64,000 nucleotides of DNA from Huiozyma naganishii CBS 8797. Taxonomy: Eukaryota; Ascomycota; Saccharomycetes; Saccharomycetales; Saccharomycetaceae. This document shows, in pieces, positions 1 through 8,845 of this stretch (its first letter is position 1; each line of letters begins with the position of its first letter). Location of the stretch: NCBI RefSeq assembly GCF_000348985.1, contig NC_035922.1, positions 1,129,604 through 1,193,603 on the forward strand, in the 5' to 3' direction. The notes beneath the pieces were generated by a model that made no database searches, had not been told where the DNA came from, and saw only the letters and a program-made list of their open reading frames with translations. The translations under genes were made by a program, and so were the position numbers.

Positions 1-1461
1 CAATTTCAAGTAATCCGCGCCTCCATTGACAACAATCTCCTTATCGAACCATTTCTTACCGATCTCAGCAATAAATTCGTAATCCTGGGCACTGAAACAG
101 TCCAGAGTCAGTTCTTTCATTTCCTGTGGTAGTATAACGACCCCATCGCCTATGGCGGGGTCCACACTCTGCGTTGCGATAATTGATTGCAAGGTGTTGT
201 ATATATGTGCCGTTTTGTCGTAGAAATAACCTTGGACGGACTTTGCTAGGAGGACGTCTGCATTCGCATTGAAGTCGTCTACATCCACGGACGTATCCGG
301 GAGACACACATTGTCTGCGGTGATATGGAAGAACGGTTGAACGTATCCGACAGTACCAAAAAAATACGCCGTGTCGACAAGATATTGGTACCAAGATACA
401 GGTTCCACTAGCAGTTGGTATTTAAATCTGTCCAGATTAGTTATTCCCTCCCTCAGTACCGTGTTCAACATGAGTTCGTATAATTCCAGCTCGTATGGTG
501 TGGCACGGATCTGCTTCCCCTTGTTGTCCAAGATTTTCAACTTCTTGCTCTCATCGACAACGTCGCAGTTCAATTCGTCCTCTTCATCGTCAATCCATAT
601 GGAATTTACCCTCAGCACTTTGTCATAGATCTCGTGTTTGTATGGGAGCAACTCATCGCTTGTGCAGGCGATGTAACCCCTGCCACGCTTAGCCTGAAGG
701 ATACTCTTCATGTTTTCCAGGTCGGCAGTACCGATGGTGTACAATAATAAGGGTGATTTCGTCTTGCTCCCCAGTTTACAACTCTGAGAGATCAGTGAGA
801 GACAGTAGCATAAAGCGTTAACGGTACCTATACGGTCTCCTGACGGGTTCAAGATCAATATCCTTTCATTCAGTAGACAAGATTTCCAGAGTGTGAAAAT
901 CAGGGGCCCCAGTCTCTTGATCCAGTGGTACAAGTAATGAATCATTGGAATCTGACTCTCTACCCCCAATTCTAACGTAGTAATATCTTTGTCCCTAGCA
1001 TGGCTCTCGTAGAAATCCTTGAATGAGTCTGTATTCTTCACATCGTTGGCTGTAAACCAAGCGTTCAACAAAGATTCCAGCTTGTTGATATAGTAGTGTC
1101 CATACTCTGTAAACGGTCCCTGTTTTGTCCCCCGCTCGCTGTCGTACTCGACGTCGAGTATCACCCCTAGGGAATACATGTGCACTTTGCTCCTATCGAG
1201 TTGTTTTCCATCGGCCATAATATCGAACCCGTTCTGCTTGTAGAACGCAACCCCGAGATAGTACTTCCCCTCTGTATTGTCCTTTGCAACGAAACTGATC
1301 GAGTCGTCCGTCACGTCGTGGATCCCGGACGGCATCGATTTGAACTCGAGACTGGCAAAGGGCGAGCAATCGACGGACCACTCGACGACGTTACCACGCC
1401 TCATATCGAATTTACTCAGAAACACTCCGCGAAGCGGCACAACCGGTTTACTGTTCGTCAT
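1..1461 (-). CDS. ANR2: LCHN/DENND11-type DENN-domain protein, possible ANR2 (YKL047W) ortholog, C-terminus cut by window edge
   Basis: The frame is open from an ATG at 1461 (begins MTNSKPVVPLRGVF) to the left edge, giving 487 codons, and an in-frame TAG lies just upstream of the ATG, so the start is secure. The N-terminal pattern 'GNVVEW...LEFKSMPSGIHDV' and the later 'WKSCLLNERILIL' resemble the human LCHN/DENND11 family, whose budding-yeast member I believe is YKL047W (ANR2). DENN proteins usually act as Rab exchange factors or trafficking regulators; the yeast protein is little characterised. The S. cerevisiae protein is about 516 residues, so most of it is visible. It is divergent from BLI1. 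The family call is fairly firm; exact orthology is inferred from resemblance and not from synteny. Confidence 0.7.
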   Translation of the reverse strand, partial: MTNSKPVVPLRGVFLSKFDMRRGNVVEWSVDCSPFASLEFKSMPSGIHDVTDDSISFVAKDNTEGKYYLGVAFYKQNGFDIMADGKQLDRSKVHMYSLGVILDVEYDSERGTKQGPFTEYGHYYINKLESLLNAWFTANDVKNTDSFKDFYESHARDKDITTLELGVESQIPMIHYLYHWIKRLGPLIFTLWKSCLLNERILILNPSGDRIGTVNALCYCLSLISQSCKLGSKTKSPLLLYTIGTADLENMKSILQAKRGRGYIACTSDELLPYKHEIYDKVLRVNSIWIDDEEDELNCDVVDESKKLKILDNKGKQIRATPYELELYELMLNTVLREGITNLDRFKYQLLVEPVSWYQYLVDTAYFFGTVGYVQPFFHITADNVCLPDTSVDVDDFNANADVLLAKSVQGYFYDKTAHIYNTLQSIIATQSVDPAIGDGVVILPQEMKELTLDCFSAQDYEFIAEIGKKWFDKEIVVNGGADYLKL

Positions 1462-1648
1462 CTATGTTGTTATTCCTGGATGGTTTTGAAGGTTTCTGAG
1501 CCAAACTTCTTATCTGGTTGCGATATCATTTACTTCTTCAGTACGTGCACTTTTGAACAAAATTTTCGTCAATTTTTACACCTTATTTGTGTGTGCTGTG
1601 CCCTCAGTCCCTTGCGATGCACCCCATTAGCAGTCGCGTGTCGCCCTG

Positions 1649-1989
1649 ATGGTCGAGACGGGTTCTGGGAGGAGCATTGGACGGGACATCGATGCGTTGG
1701 TGGGCGGTCTGCAAGAGTTCGTCGACACGCGGTCCGTAGAGGCGATTTCCACGTTCAACGAGCGGACAGAGTCCAACGAGTTGTTGCGAGGGAGATCACC
1801 AGTTCAGTACAATTGAAGGACTCTGCGGAGTTGGAACGGGTCCAAATGTTGAAGGAGCAGTACTCGCAACGGATTGGTGAGCTGGAATTGCAATTGGACT
1901 CGATGGAACGGCTATGCGGTGAAATGGAGGAATTCCTAGAGGAGCTCAACTTGAAACGGCAGCAAAGGAAGCCCGCTGGTGGGACCTGA
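1649..1989 (+). CDS. BLI1: BLOC-1 subunit Bli1, reading frame broken near 1787-1792
   Basis: Starting at ATG 1649 (MVETGSGRSIGRDIDAL), about 47 codons run in one frame to a stop at 1814. The rest of the protein (EITSSVQLKDSAELERVQ to KPAGGT) lies in the next frame and ends at 1989. Joined conceptually, the product is about 112-113 residues, the size of S. cerevisiae Bli1 (113), and both halves match it, including the 'SNE...LKD.AEL' stretch and an acidic coiled-coil C-terminus. Bli1 is a small subunit of the yeast BLOC-1 complex on endosomes, which tethers the Rab5 GAP Msb3. Its position next to the FBA1 block fits YKL061W. The shift equals one missing (or two extra) bases at the CGAGGGAG run. 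Confidence 0.8.
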
Positions 1990-2010
1990 GAGCGGGTTGT
2001 CACCTTGCAA

Positions 2011-3150
2011 TCAAAACCCTCGCTGTGCCAGATTGTGTGTAATTGTTAAGTAGAATTGTAAGATGTCGATCGGTGGGTGTTGCAGCGGGCCCGCCTGTGC
2101 AAGACCGTTATTCCTGATCAACTTGTTCTGCCAGTTGATGACGTCCAAGTGGTCCATGTTATGCAAAGTGCCCATGTACTCCCCCCAGTGTGCGCTCTGC
2201 ACGGTGACCATCCCGTCGTTGTCCTGGCCGCCGGACCTTTCGTAGATGACCTGCCAGGACATGTTGAACACGCTGTACCATTTCGGAGTGAAGTTGGACC
2301 CGTAAGAGAAGTAGTGTACCGCCGGGTCGTCCGGTGTCACAAGGTTGAAGAAGTGGCGCATGTAGTTCGTCGTCAGCTGGTAGAAGCAGATGGGCAACAC
2401 TGGTTGTTTCTTCGCGAGGAGCGTCTTCATGAGTTGGAAGTTCTCGACGACGAAGTCTGCCATCTCGGACCCCTGGTGTGGTGTGGATATCGCGGTCAGC
2501 GAAACGACTTCGTAGTTCTTCTCGCTGCTGGGGATCCTGGAGATCAAGTACCTGGCGTCGAGCCCGCCCATCGAGTGAGCGATGAGGTTGACACGGGCCG
2601 GGTGTTTCTCCGTCGGTGGGTCCCGCGTAGACCCCAATTGCTCAGCGGTCTTCCTCTTCAGGATCCCATGGAGCGCCGCGGCTCTTTCCTCGATACTGCC
2701 GAAACTGGGGACCCTAGCGGTGAGCACCGTGCATCCGTTCTTCTCTAGCAACTCTCTGATACCGATCCAGTAGTCCACGGTGACGAGATCCCCACCTGGC
2801 TGCTCTGCGGACTCCTCTTTGTCCATGAAGTGGTCCGCGTTGTTCGAGTGGATATGTTGTAGGATCAAGTTGATGAGGTTTCGGAGCGAGGGGATCAAGA
2901 TGAGCCGGTCGAACCCTGAAAGTCCATGACACAGCACGATCGGGTATTTGGGAGCCCGGTACGACTCTATCGTCGGGAGCGAGTCGATCACTGTGTCCCG
3001 TGGGGTGCAGTTGTCGTCGTAGCATGCTGCGAACGCTTTGACCGTGGGGTCCTCTGTGTGGGCGGCAATTGCGTTCAACGAGGCGGGGGGGAGTTGTTTA
3101 GTGGGTCCCTTAGGGTGTGGTGTAAACGCGTTCCATAACGTGCTGAACAT
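2011..3150 (-). CDS. TGL2: Triacylglycerol lipase Tgl2-like, alpha/beta hydrolase
   Basis: 379 residues from ATG 3150. The fold signature is clear: an oxyanion-side 'IVLCHGLSGFDRL' near residue 71 and the nucleophile elbow 'IAHSMGGLDARYL' with Ser193, followed by 'ISTPHQGSEMADFV' typical of Tgl2 and bacterial-type lipases. The Gly before the His in the canonical GHSMG is Ala here. S. cerevisiae Tgl2 (YDR058C, about 326 aa) is a mitochondrial lipase acting on triacylglycerol and diacylglycerol. The extra length is mainly N-terminal and may hold targeting information. It is tail-to-tail with BLI1. In S. cerevisiae the gene lies on chromosome IV, so its place between BLI1 and FBA1 is a rearrangement. 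Confidence 0.9.
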   Translation of the reverse strand: MFSTLWNAFTPHPKGPTKQLPPASLNAIAAHTEDPTVKAFAACYDDNCTPRDTVIDSLPTIESYRAPKYPIVLCHGLSGFDRLILIPSLRNLINLILQHIHSNNADHFMDKEESAEQPGGDLVTVDYWIGIRELLEKNGCTVLTARVPSFGSIEERAAALHGILKRKTAEQLGSTRDPPTEKHPARVNLIAHSMGGLDARYLISRIPSSEKNYEVVSLTAISTPHQGSEMADFVVENFQLMKTLLAKKQPVLPICFYQLTTNYMRHFFNLVTPDDPAVHYFSYGSNFTPKWYSVFNMSWQVIYERSGGQDNDGMVTVQSAHWGEYMGTLHNMDHLDVINWQNKLIRNNGLAQAGPLQHPPIDILQFYLTITHNLAQRGF

Positions 3151-3319
3151 GTCCTTGTGGGTGTGGGAAGAGGGGACTTGAGCTGGGATCTGTTACGCAT
3201 CTTCTTTTGATAATAAGCGTTAAAAAAAATGGTTTATACATAGTTTTTATTGAGTATAGTTAAATACGGCATGATGGAGGTATAGATAGATAACTGTTTC
3301 TCCTGGCACACGGTTACAC

Positions 3320-3845
3320 TTACAAAGTGTCCTTGGTGTTGAAGACGTCGAAGGCCTCGGCAATTCTGACGGACATGGTCTTCTCACCTTCTCTGACCCA
3401 GACTCTTGGGTCGAAGTACTTCTTGTTTGGAGAGTCTGGACCGGTTGGGTTACCGACCATGGACATGATGTAGTCCTTCTTGTTTAGGACGTAGTCTCTG
3501 ATACCCTTCAAGTAGGCGTACTGACAGTCGGTGTCCAGGTTGACCTTGACGACACCGTTGTCGATACCGGTTTGGAATTGCTCCTTGGTGGAACCAGACC
3601 CACCGTGGAAGACCAAGAACAAAGGCTTGCTCTCGGCTGGGACACCGATCTGCTCGGCGGTGTACTTCTGGTGCTCGGCCAGGATCTCTGGTCTCAAAGC
3701 CATGGTGCCGGCGTAGACACCGTGGACGTTACCGAAGGCGGCGGCGATGGAGAAGTTTGGAGAGATTGGCTGCAAGGCCTTGAAGACGTTGTAGACCTGT
3801 TCTGGCTTGGTGTACAAGGAGTCCTTGTCGACGGACTCGTTGTTG

Positions 3846-3877
<32 letters not shown>

Positions 3878-4402
3878 CTCCATTTCCAACCATTGGCCCA
3901 TGGCGGCCATCTTCTTGAAGTACTTGACACAGGTGCCGATGTTCTCCTCGTCGGTCTCCTCGGACAAGTCCAACATGTGGGAGGAGAACAGAGGCTCGCC
4001 GTGCTGCTTGAAGTAGGCCTCGTCGGCGGCGATCATACCGTCGTACCATGGCAACAACTTCTTGGCACAGTGGTCGGAGTGAAGGACGACTGGGATACCG
4101 TAGGCTGGGGCGATGGCTCTGATGTAGTGGGCGGCGGCGATGGAACCCTGGATGGAGGCGTTCTGGCCGTCGTTGGAGACACCCTTACCGGCGAAGTAGG
4201 CGGCACCACCGTTGGAGGTCTGCAAGATGATTGGACACTTGTTGTCTCTGGCGGCTTCCATGGCGGCGACGGCAGTGGAAGAGGAGGTCACGTTGATGGC
4301 TGGGATGGCGAACTTGTTCTCCTTTGCATACTGGAACAAAGCGTGGACATCGTCACCGACAATGACACCGGACTTTCTCTTGATAACGTCTAGGATACCC
4401 AT
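3320..4402 (-). CDS. FBA1: Fructose-bisphosphate aldolase, class II
   Basis: 360 residues from ATG 4402 (MGILDVIKRKSGVIVGDDV), the same length class as yeast Fba1 (359). Class II zinc aldolase cleaving fructose-1,6-bisphosphate to DHAP and glyceraldehyde-3-phosphate in the cytosol. Zinc and catalytic motifs are visible: 'VLHSDHCAKKLLPW' (catalytic Asp and zinc-binding His), 'AAFGNVHGVY', 'FHGGSGS' and 'VVKVNLDTDCQYAY'. The frame is open further upstream to 4561, but without an ATG that fits the family. Codon use is strongly biased (AAG, GGT, TTG, GTC), as expected of an abundant glycolytic enzyme. Order FBA1-MPE1-TOA2 matches YKL060C-YKL059C-YKL058W. Confidence 0.98.
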
Positions 4403-4885
4403 TTTAGATTGTATATGGTATTGAACTGTAGTAGGTTGGTATCTTGGAAGGGAAAACAGCAGAAAGAACAACTCCCAACAGGAAAAAGCGACACAGAAGA
4501 GAACAGAACGGAACTGTAACTTGAACAAACGTCTTATATTTATAGAGCGATGCGGACCCACTTCCCACTCACTACTTCAACCGCTCTCGCTCACCTGTCC
4601 CTCTCCCTCGCAGTCCATTCTCCCTCCAGCCAACCAACCACAAGCTCGTCACACAAGCCCTCTCAAACTCTCTCACTCGATCTCTGCGCGTCTCTGCGCA
4701 TCTCTTCGCAGAGACGCTGACGGTGCCCGCAGTGCGTGTCCCCACGGGCAGTGGAAGCCGCCGCGTGACGCCCCGCCGGGCTTCCACTCTTGCAGATAGA
4801 GGCTGCCCGCGGGCTTCCTCTAAAAAACAGAGCGGGCGGCGCCGCAACGCGAACCGGAACCGGAACCCCGGGTGTCTGGGTGCGG
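4403..4885 (-). promoter_or_regulatory. FBA1 upstream region
   Basis: 483 bases between the MPE1 stop and the FBA1 start, with no gene seen. The part near FBA1 is C+T-rich on the plus strand. Two GGGCTTCC motifs (about 4779-4786 and 4812-4819) contain CTTCC, the core bound by Gcr1 at yeast glycolytic promoters. This is a consensus-based inference; no strong Rap1 site was recognised. Confidence 0.4.
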
Positions 4886-6154
4886 CTACTTCTGCCCGCG
4901 CGGCATGAACGGCGGCAGCGGGAACAGCGGGAACGGCGGCAGCGCGAAGGCGGGCGGGACCGGGCCCGGGCCCGTGCTGCCGGCGGTGGGGGCAGCAGGG
5001 TCCAGCCTCAGCCGCTTGGCGCTGGCGTCGCCGGCTCCCTCTGGACCCTGGGCGGTCTCCCTCTGCAGGAATGCGGCTGCCTCCGCCTGTAGCGTCTTGT
5101 CAGGCTCCAGTGAGTCCAGTAGGGTGTCCTGGGCGCCGCATCCGGGGCACACGAAGTCCGTTTCGAGCAGGGTGTCCTCGATTGCTGTCTTGCTGAACGC
5201 CCTCTTGCAACAGTGGCTTGTGCGGACTGGGTCCCTCAACAGCCCGCCCGTGATGGGGCATTTCAGCTCTGTAGGCAGATCGGGGAACCTCCCGGGGGCC
5301 CACACGGACAGATCCGCCGGTGCAGCGACTTTCTGCTGTTTCCGCTGGTAGTCCTCCCAGGAGTGCTGGTCAGCGACTTGTACGACAAATTTCCCCTCGT
5401 CGGTGATCATGATCTTGCGTTGAGACATCTCCTCCGGGGTCATCGTCGAGGGGTCGATCTCTACACTCTTGAGGAATTTCTTCGGGATACCCGTGGTCCG
5501 CCGGATCCGTTTCCCCTCGAAGTTAGGGTCGTTGTTCGTGGGGCAGTTCTTGATCCAGTGGTCCTTGGCACCACACCGGTAGCACATGTATCCGGGTGGT
5601 GGTGGGCCGTCGTCACCGTGCCCTGCACCACCAGCGCCACCGCCACCGCCGGACCGGAAGAACACGGGCGTTTGTCCAGACATCGCCTGTTGCGTTTGTT
5701 CCCACTGGTTCTCCTGCGTGGCAAACATGTTGGCGATCCGCTCCTCCTCAGTGACACCACTGGGGGTTGCCTCTTGCGTCGTAGTGCTAGTAGCAGCAGC
5801 GTTGCCCCTCCTGGCGAACACGCGCGGTTTCCCAGTGACGTACCGCGCCGCGTTCCCACCAGCGGCGGCAGCGGCACCGCCGGGTCTCGCCCTGGAGTGC
5901 ACCGACACGGCCCTCACGGCGGGGGACCGCCGGGCAACAACGTTGGACGACCGGGGGATCACAGCCTGGTCCTCGTCGTACTCCTCCATCGTGTCAGGGT
6001 TGTACACGCGCAGTTGGAAGTCCGTCCCGTCGCCCAACCGGTTCTCCTGTATGATGTCCCGCTTCAACTCGAACACGGTCAGCCCGGTCCCGTCAAACAG
6101 GATCCGCGACGTGCCCTTCTGCGACTTGAACCTGTAGAATATAGTGCTGCTCAT
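4886..6154 (-). CDS. MPE1: Cleavage and polyadenylation factor subunit Mpe1 (DWNN, zinc knuckle, RING)
   Basis: 422 residues from ATG 6154 (MSSTIFYRFKSQKGTSRI); S. cerevisiae Mpe1 is 441. The N-terminal ubiquitin-like DWNN domain covers roughly residues 1-80. A CCHC zinc knuckle is at 191-204 (CYRCGAKDHWIKNC). A U-box/RING-like domain is at about 299-340 (LKCPITGGLL ... CCKRAF ... VCPGC). The C-terminus is proline-rich. Mpe1 is an essential CPF subunit that contacts pre-mRNA and helps control 3'-end cleavage and polyadenylation. The linker is rich in Ala and Gly, reflecting the high GC of this part of the window. Divergent from TOA2 with about 150 bases between starts. Frame upstream of 6154 is open but lacks a family-compatible start. 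Confidence 0.96.
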   Translation of the reverse strand: MSSTIFYRFKSQKGTSRILFDGTGLTVFELKRDIIQENRLGDGTDFQLRVYNPDTMEEYDEDQAVIPRSSNVVARRSPAVRAVSVHSRARPGGAAAAAGGNAARYVTGKPRVFARRGNAAATSTTTQEATPSGVTEEERIANMFATQENQWEQTQQAMSGQTPVFFRSGGGGGAGGAGHGDDGPPPPGYMCYRCGAKDHWIKNCPTNNDPNFEGKRIRRTTGIPKKFLKSVEIDPSTMTPEEMSQRKIMITDEGKFVVQVADQHSWEDYQRKQQKVAAPADLSVWAPGRFPDLPTELKCPITGGLLRDPVRTSHCCKRAFSKTAIEDTLLETDFVCPGCGAQDTLLDSLEPDKTLQAEAAAFLQRETAQGPEGAGDASAKRLRLDPAAPTAGSTGPGPVPPAFALPPFPLFPLPPFMPRGQK

Positions 6155-6307
6155 CGCTCGGGGGGCTGCTACTCGCGACGAACTACCGCTCTCGGGACCC
6201 GATGCATCGGTCCCTCTTTGAATTACAATATTTATTTTAATATAGAGGAAGTGCCCCAACACAAGGACGAACACAACACGAGCTGCTGCATCGCAAAGGA
6301 GACAAGG

Positions 6308-6667
6308 ATGGGTGTGCCTGGGTACTACGAGCTGTACCGGCGTAGCACGATCGGGAACAGTCTGGTGGACGCGCTGGACACGCTGATCAGCGACGGGCGG
6401 ATCGAGGCGTCGCTTGCGATGCGCGTCCTGGAGACGTTCGACAAAGTGGTCGCAGAGAACCTCAGGGACAACACGGGGTCCAAACTCACCGTGAAGGGGG
6501 ACCTCGACACGTACGGGTTCTGCGACGACGTGTGGACTTTCATCGTCAAAAACTGTAACGTGACCGTCGAGAACACGGGGAACGGCGCGGGCAACAATGG
6601 GGCCAACGACGCCATCAAAGTCGATAAACTGAGGATCGTCGCCTGTAATTCCAAAAAGAGCGACTAG
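6308..6667 (+). CDS. TOA2: TFIIA small subunit
   Basis: 119 residues from ATG 6308 (MGVPGYYELYRRSTIGNSL); yeast Toa2 is 122. The N-terminal four-helix-bundle half (YRRSTIGNSLVDALDTLIS) and the C-terminal beta-barrel half (GDLDTYGFCDDVWTFIVK) are both recognisable. The protein pairs with Toa1 to form TFIIA, which stabilises TBP on the TATA box. A longer open frame runs upstream from 5213 but is the antisense shadow of MPE1; the ATG at 6308 gives the family length. Neighbour order matches YKL058W. Confidence 0.96.
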   Translation: MGVPGYYELYRRSTIGNSLVDALDTLISDGRIEASLAMRVLETFDKVVAENLRDNTGSKLTVKGDLDTYGFCDDVWTFIVKNCNVTVENTGNGAGNNGANDAIKVDKLRIVACNSKKSD

Positions 6668-6755
6668 CGATACATAACAACGTATGTGTGTAATATTATA
6701 TAGTATACGTAAGGATATATTTTGGTTCTGAAAGAAGGGGGGGTTCCCTCTCTCC

Positions 6756-7259
6756 TTAGATCTTCTCCTCGACGACACCGTGCTTCCACATGGCGACGAA
6801 TGGGGTGGTACCGTCCTCACGGTAGTTCAACATCAAGATCATGGCATCTGGGTCCATGGACTCACCGGTGTAGAACTCCCAGTCCTTGAAGGAACCAATG
6901 ACCTTCTTGACGTAGGTCTGCGCACCCTTCTCGAAAGTGGCAACCTCGTCTGGGTTAGACTCTTGCAACTTGGCCTTGATGGACTTCATGTAGCCCTTGA
7001 TGTAGGTCAAGAAGACTTCTGTCGAAAGCAGTTGGCTGCAATCTGAAAGAGTGAACAACGTTGTTGACAATCTCAGCACCTTCTTCAAGGTCCTCGTCAC
7101 CGGCTTCAGCGGATGGGTTGGCACCGATATCGATGTTGTCCCCACCGACTTTGACCATCGCACACAGTCGGCCTCGTAGATGACGCCGTCGACCAGTTGC
7201 AGGTCGTAAGCGTCGGACAAAAGCTCATCGTTGGAAATAATGTCTTTGTAGATCTTCAT
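6756..7259 (-). CDS. TMA19: Translationally controlled tumour protein homolog (TCTP), central part in another frame
   Basis: The frame begins at ATG 7259 (MKIYKDIISNDELLSDAYD) and ends at 6756 (...KHGVVEEKI), 167 residues like yeast Tma19. Both ends match the family, including 'KKVIGSFKDWEFYTGESMD'. Residues from about 7163 down to about 7005 are nonsense in this frame, yet the neighbouring frame reads the conserved TCTP core there (MVKVGGDNIDIGANPSAE ... VVHSFRLQPTAFD). Two small indels therefore cancel: one at TGTGTGCGATG near 7160, the other at AGAAGTCTTCTTG near 7012-7020. TCTP associates with ribosomes and is highly expressed. See the finding for interpretation. Confidence 0.9.
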   Translation of the reverse strand: MKIYKDIISNDELLSDAYDLQLVDGVIYEADCVRWSKSVGTTSISVPTHPLKPVTRTLKKVLRLSTTLFTLSDCSQLLSTEVFLTYIKGYMKSIKAKLQESNPDEVATFEKGAQTYVKKVIGSFKDWEFYTGESMDPDAMILMLNYREDGTTPFVAMWKHGVVEEKI

Positions 7260-7492
7260 GGCGTGTGGATGGGAATGTGTGGGTGAGTGTGTGAGTGAGC
7301 CAATGACAAAAACTATGACAATTCGTTACAACACTCCCAGCGGTCAACAGCGCAAGAACCCGATGACTTTTAAATAAAAAAAATTTTCACTGAAAAAAAA
7401 ATAACTGAAAATTTTCATTTCGTGAGAGGTGATGTCGGGGCAGGACACGGCGATAGCCAGGTGATGGCGGCGATGGGGACCATGGGAACGTA
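7260..7492 (-). promoter_or_regulatory. TMA19 upstream region with RRPE-like elements
   Basis: Non-coding sequence upstream of TMA19. Around 7370-7422 it holds AT-rich blocks with two GAAAATTTTC-type cores (one is AAAATTTTCACTG, another ACTGAAAATTTTCATT). These resemble the RRPE motif found at growth-regulated and ribosome-biogenesis promoters in yeast. Consensus match only. Confidence 0.4.
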
Positions 7493-7862
7493 CTGATGGA
7501 CTCAATTGGACGGAACGGTCGACTGGATCAATTTAGGAGATTGGCTGATTCAATTGGGTGAGATAGTTGTCTAGGGACGGTCAGTTGACGGGCTCAATTT
7601 AACCATATGATTAACTGAGAAGTTGTGGAGAGGTCGATTGGCTCTATTAGATCAGATGTTTTACTGAGATGATGTGGGGACAATCGACTTACCCAATTTG
7701 GTAAATGGTTGAGGTGGTTGATTGATTCAATTGAATGAGATAATTGATAGAGACATTGGCTCAATTGGACCATATGCTTGACTGAAATGATGTGGGGACA
7801 GTAGACGGACTCAATTGGATCAGATGTTTGTCTAGGATGATGCTTGACCAACTCAAGTGTTG
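7493..7862. repeat. Degenerate minisatellite, unit about 45-55 bp, about eight copies
   Basis: The stretch between the TMA19 promoter and the OAR1 3' end is built from imperfect tandem units anchored by CTCAATTGGA or variants, followed by ATCAGATGTTT or CCATATGMTT and then ACTGARATGATGTGGGGACA. Anchors occur near 7500, 7549, 7592, 7640, 7690, 7726, 7760 and 7810. Two units (7640-7690 and 7760-7810) share the longest match. On the minus strand the array is open as part of a frame (7594-8058) overlapping OAR1 out of phase, with a repeated SDPIES/SDLIEP-like peptide. Nothing supports this frame as a gene. Confidence 0.75.
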
Positions 7863-7868
7863 ATTGAC

Positions 7869-8693
7869 TCACAGTGAGCCAGACTGAGACTCCCCCTCGT
7901 ACATGGACCAGACTTGTCGGGCGATATCCTCCGTGGTGCACTCCGGGAGTCCCATAAGTGCCTGCACGAGTTGTTCTCGCGCGGCTTGGTCGAGTCCACG
8001 AACCATATCCGTGTCTGATACTACGCCCGGTGCGATACTCAACGCTCGAACCCCCCAAGTGGCCGTTTCCTGTGCAATCGCAGCCGTATACTGCGTGATG
8101 GCCGCCTTCGTCGCTGCGTAGACGCTCGTCCCAGGTAACGCGTGCCCTGTCTCCCCCAGCAACGAAGACACATTGATGATACAGGGGCTCGGTGTAACTT
8201 CCAGTAGAGAACTGCCCCGGCGCCTCCCAGCCCGGATCATATGTTTCGTCGCCACGTTACACAGTGTGAACATACTCATGAGGTTAACGTTGACGATCCT
8301 CTGGGCGACCTCCGCTGGAGTGTTGACGCTAAGTGCCCGCTGTGTCACACCAGCACAGTTCACAAGCAAGTTGACGTACTGGGCATCTTGCCCCCGTCGT
8401 GCGCGCGGGAACAGCGAGAACCTCCCCCTCCTCGCAGTTGTCCTCACTGCGCCAACGAACGCCCTTGAACGTGTCCCTCGTGTCCACTGCGGCCACTGCG
8501 CAAGGTCCACCGCTAGCGCGGTGTGTCTCTGCGAGTGAGTCGTGAAGTGGAGGTGCGATCCTGGTGCGACCCTCCGTGCGGAATCCCAGGAGGACCCGAC
8601 CGCGATACAACTAAGGCCATGCCGGGACAACTCCCGTACCACGGCCTGTCCGATCCCTCGTGTCGCTCCAGTCACTATCGCTACGGGCTCCAT
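7869..8693 (-). CDS. OAR1: Mitochondrial 3-oxoacyl-[acyl-carrier-protein] reductase
   Basis: 274 residues from ATG 8693 (MEPVAIVTGATRGIGQAVV); S. cerevisiae Oar1 is 278. A classical short-chain dehydrogenase: NAD(P)-binding TGATRGIG at residues 8-15, 'NCAGVTQ' of the NNAG type, 'INVSSLLGETG' with the catalytic Ser, and 'YAATKAA' with the catalytic Tyr and Lys. It performs the first reduction of mitochondrial type II fatty acid synthesis, feeding lipoic acid production. The order TMA19-OAR1-MDM35-ASK1 matches YKL056C to YKL052C. The stop lies immediately beside the minisatellite. Confidence 0.95.
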   Translation of the reverse strand: MEPVAIVTGATRGIGQAVVRELSRHGLSCIAVGSSWDSARRVAPGSHLHFTTHSQRHTALAVDLAQWPQWTRGTRSRAFVGAVRTTARRGRFSLFPRARRGQDAQYVNLLVNCAGVTQRALSVNTPAEVAQRIVNVNLMSMFTLCNVATKHMIRAGRRRGSSLLEVTPSPCIINVSSLLGETGHALPGTSVYAATKAAITQYTAAIAQETATWGVRALSIAPGVVSDTDMVRGLDQAAREQLVQALMGLPECTTEDIARQVWSMYEGESQSGSL

Positions 8694-8845
8694 TGCTTGG
8701 TTGTACTAGAAGTGGTAGTTGTAGTTGTAGGAGAAGTAGTTTGCATCAGATTATATAACTGTTCAGACGAGTGATGAACGTGTAGTATTTACAGGTATGG
8801 ACGTATGTGGGGGGAGCACAGTATTGCAAGTCGTTACAGATGCGG

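Noticed and set aside
3572..4393. Long open frame of 273 codons antisense to FBA1
   Set aside because: It is rich in Gly, Val and Asp and mirrors the strongly biased codons of FBA1; no family resemblance.
5213..6307. Upstream extension of the TOA2 frame
   Set aside because: Lies entirely antisense to MPE1; Toa2 length and start fit the ATG at 6308.
7594..8058. 154-codon minus-strand frame across the minisatellite and OAR1 3' end
   Set aside because: Its repeated peptide only reflects the DNA repeat, and the rest overlaps OAR1 out of frame.
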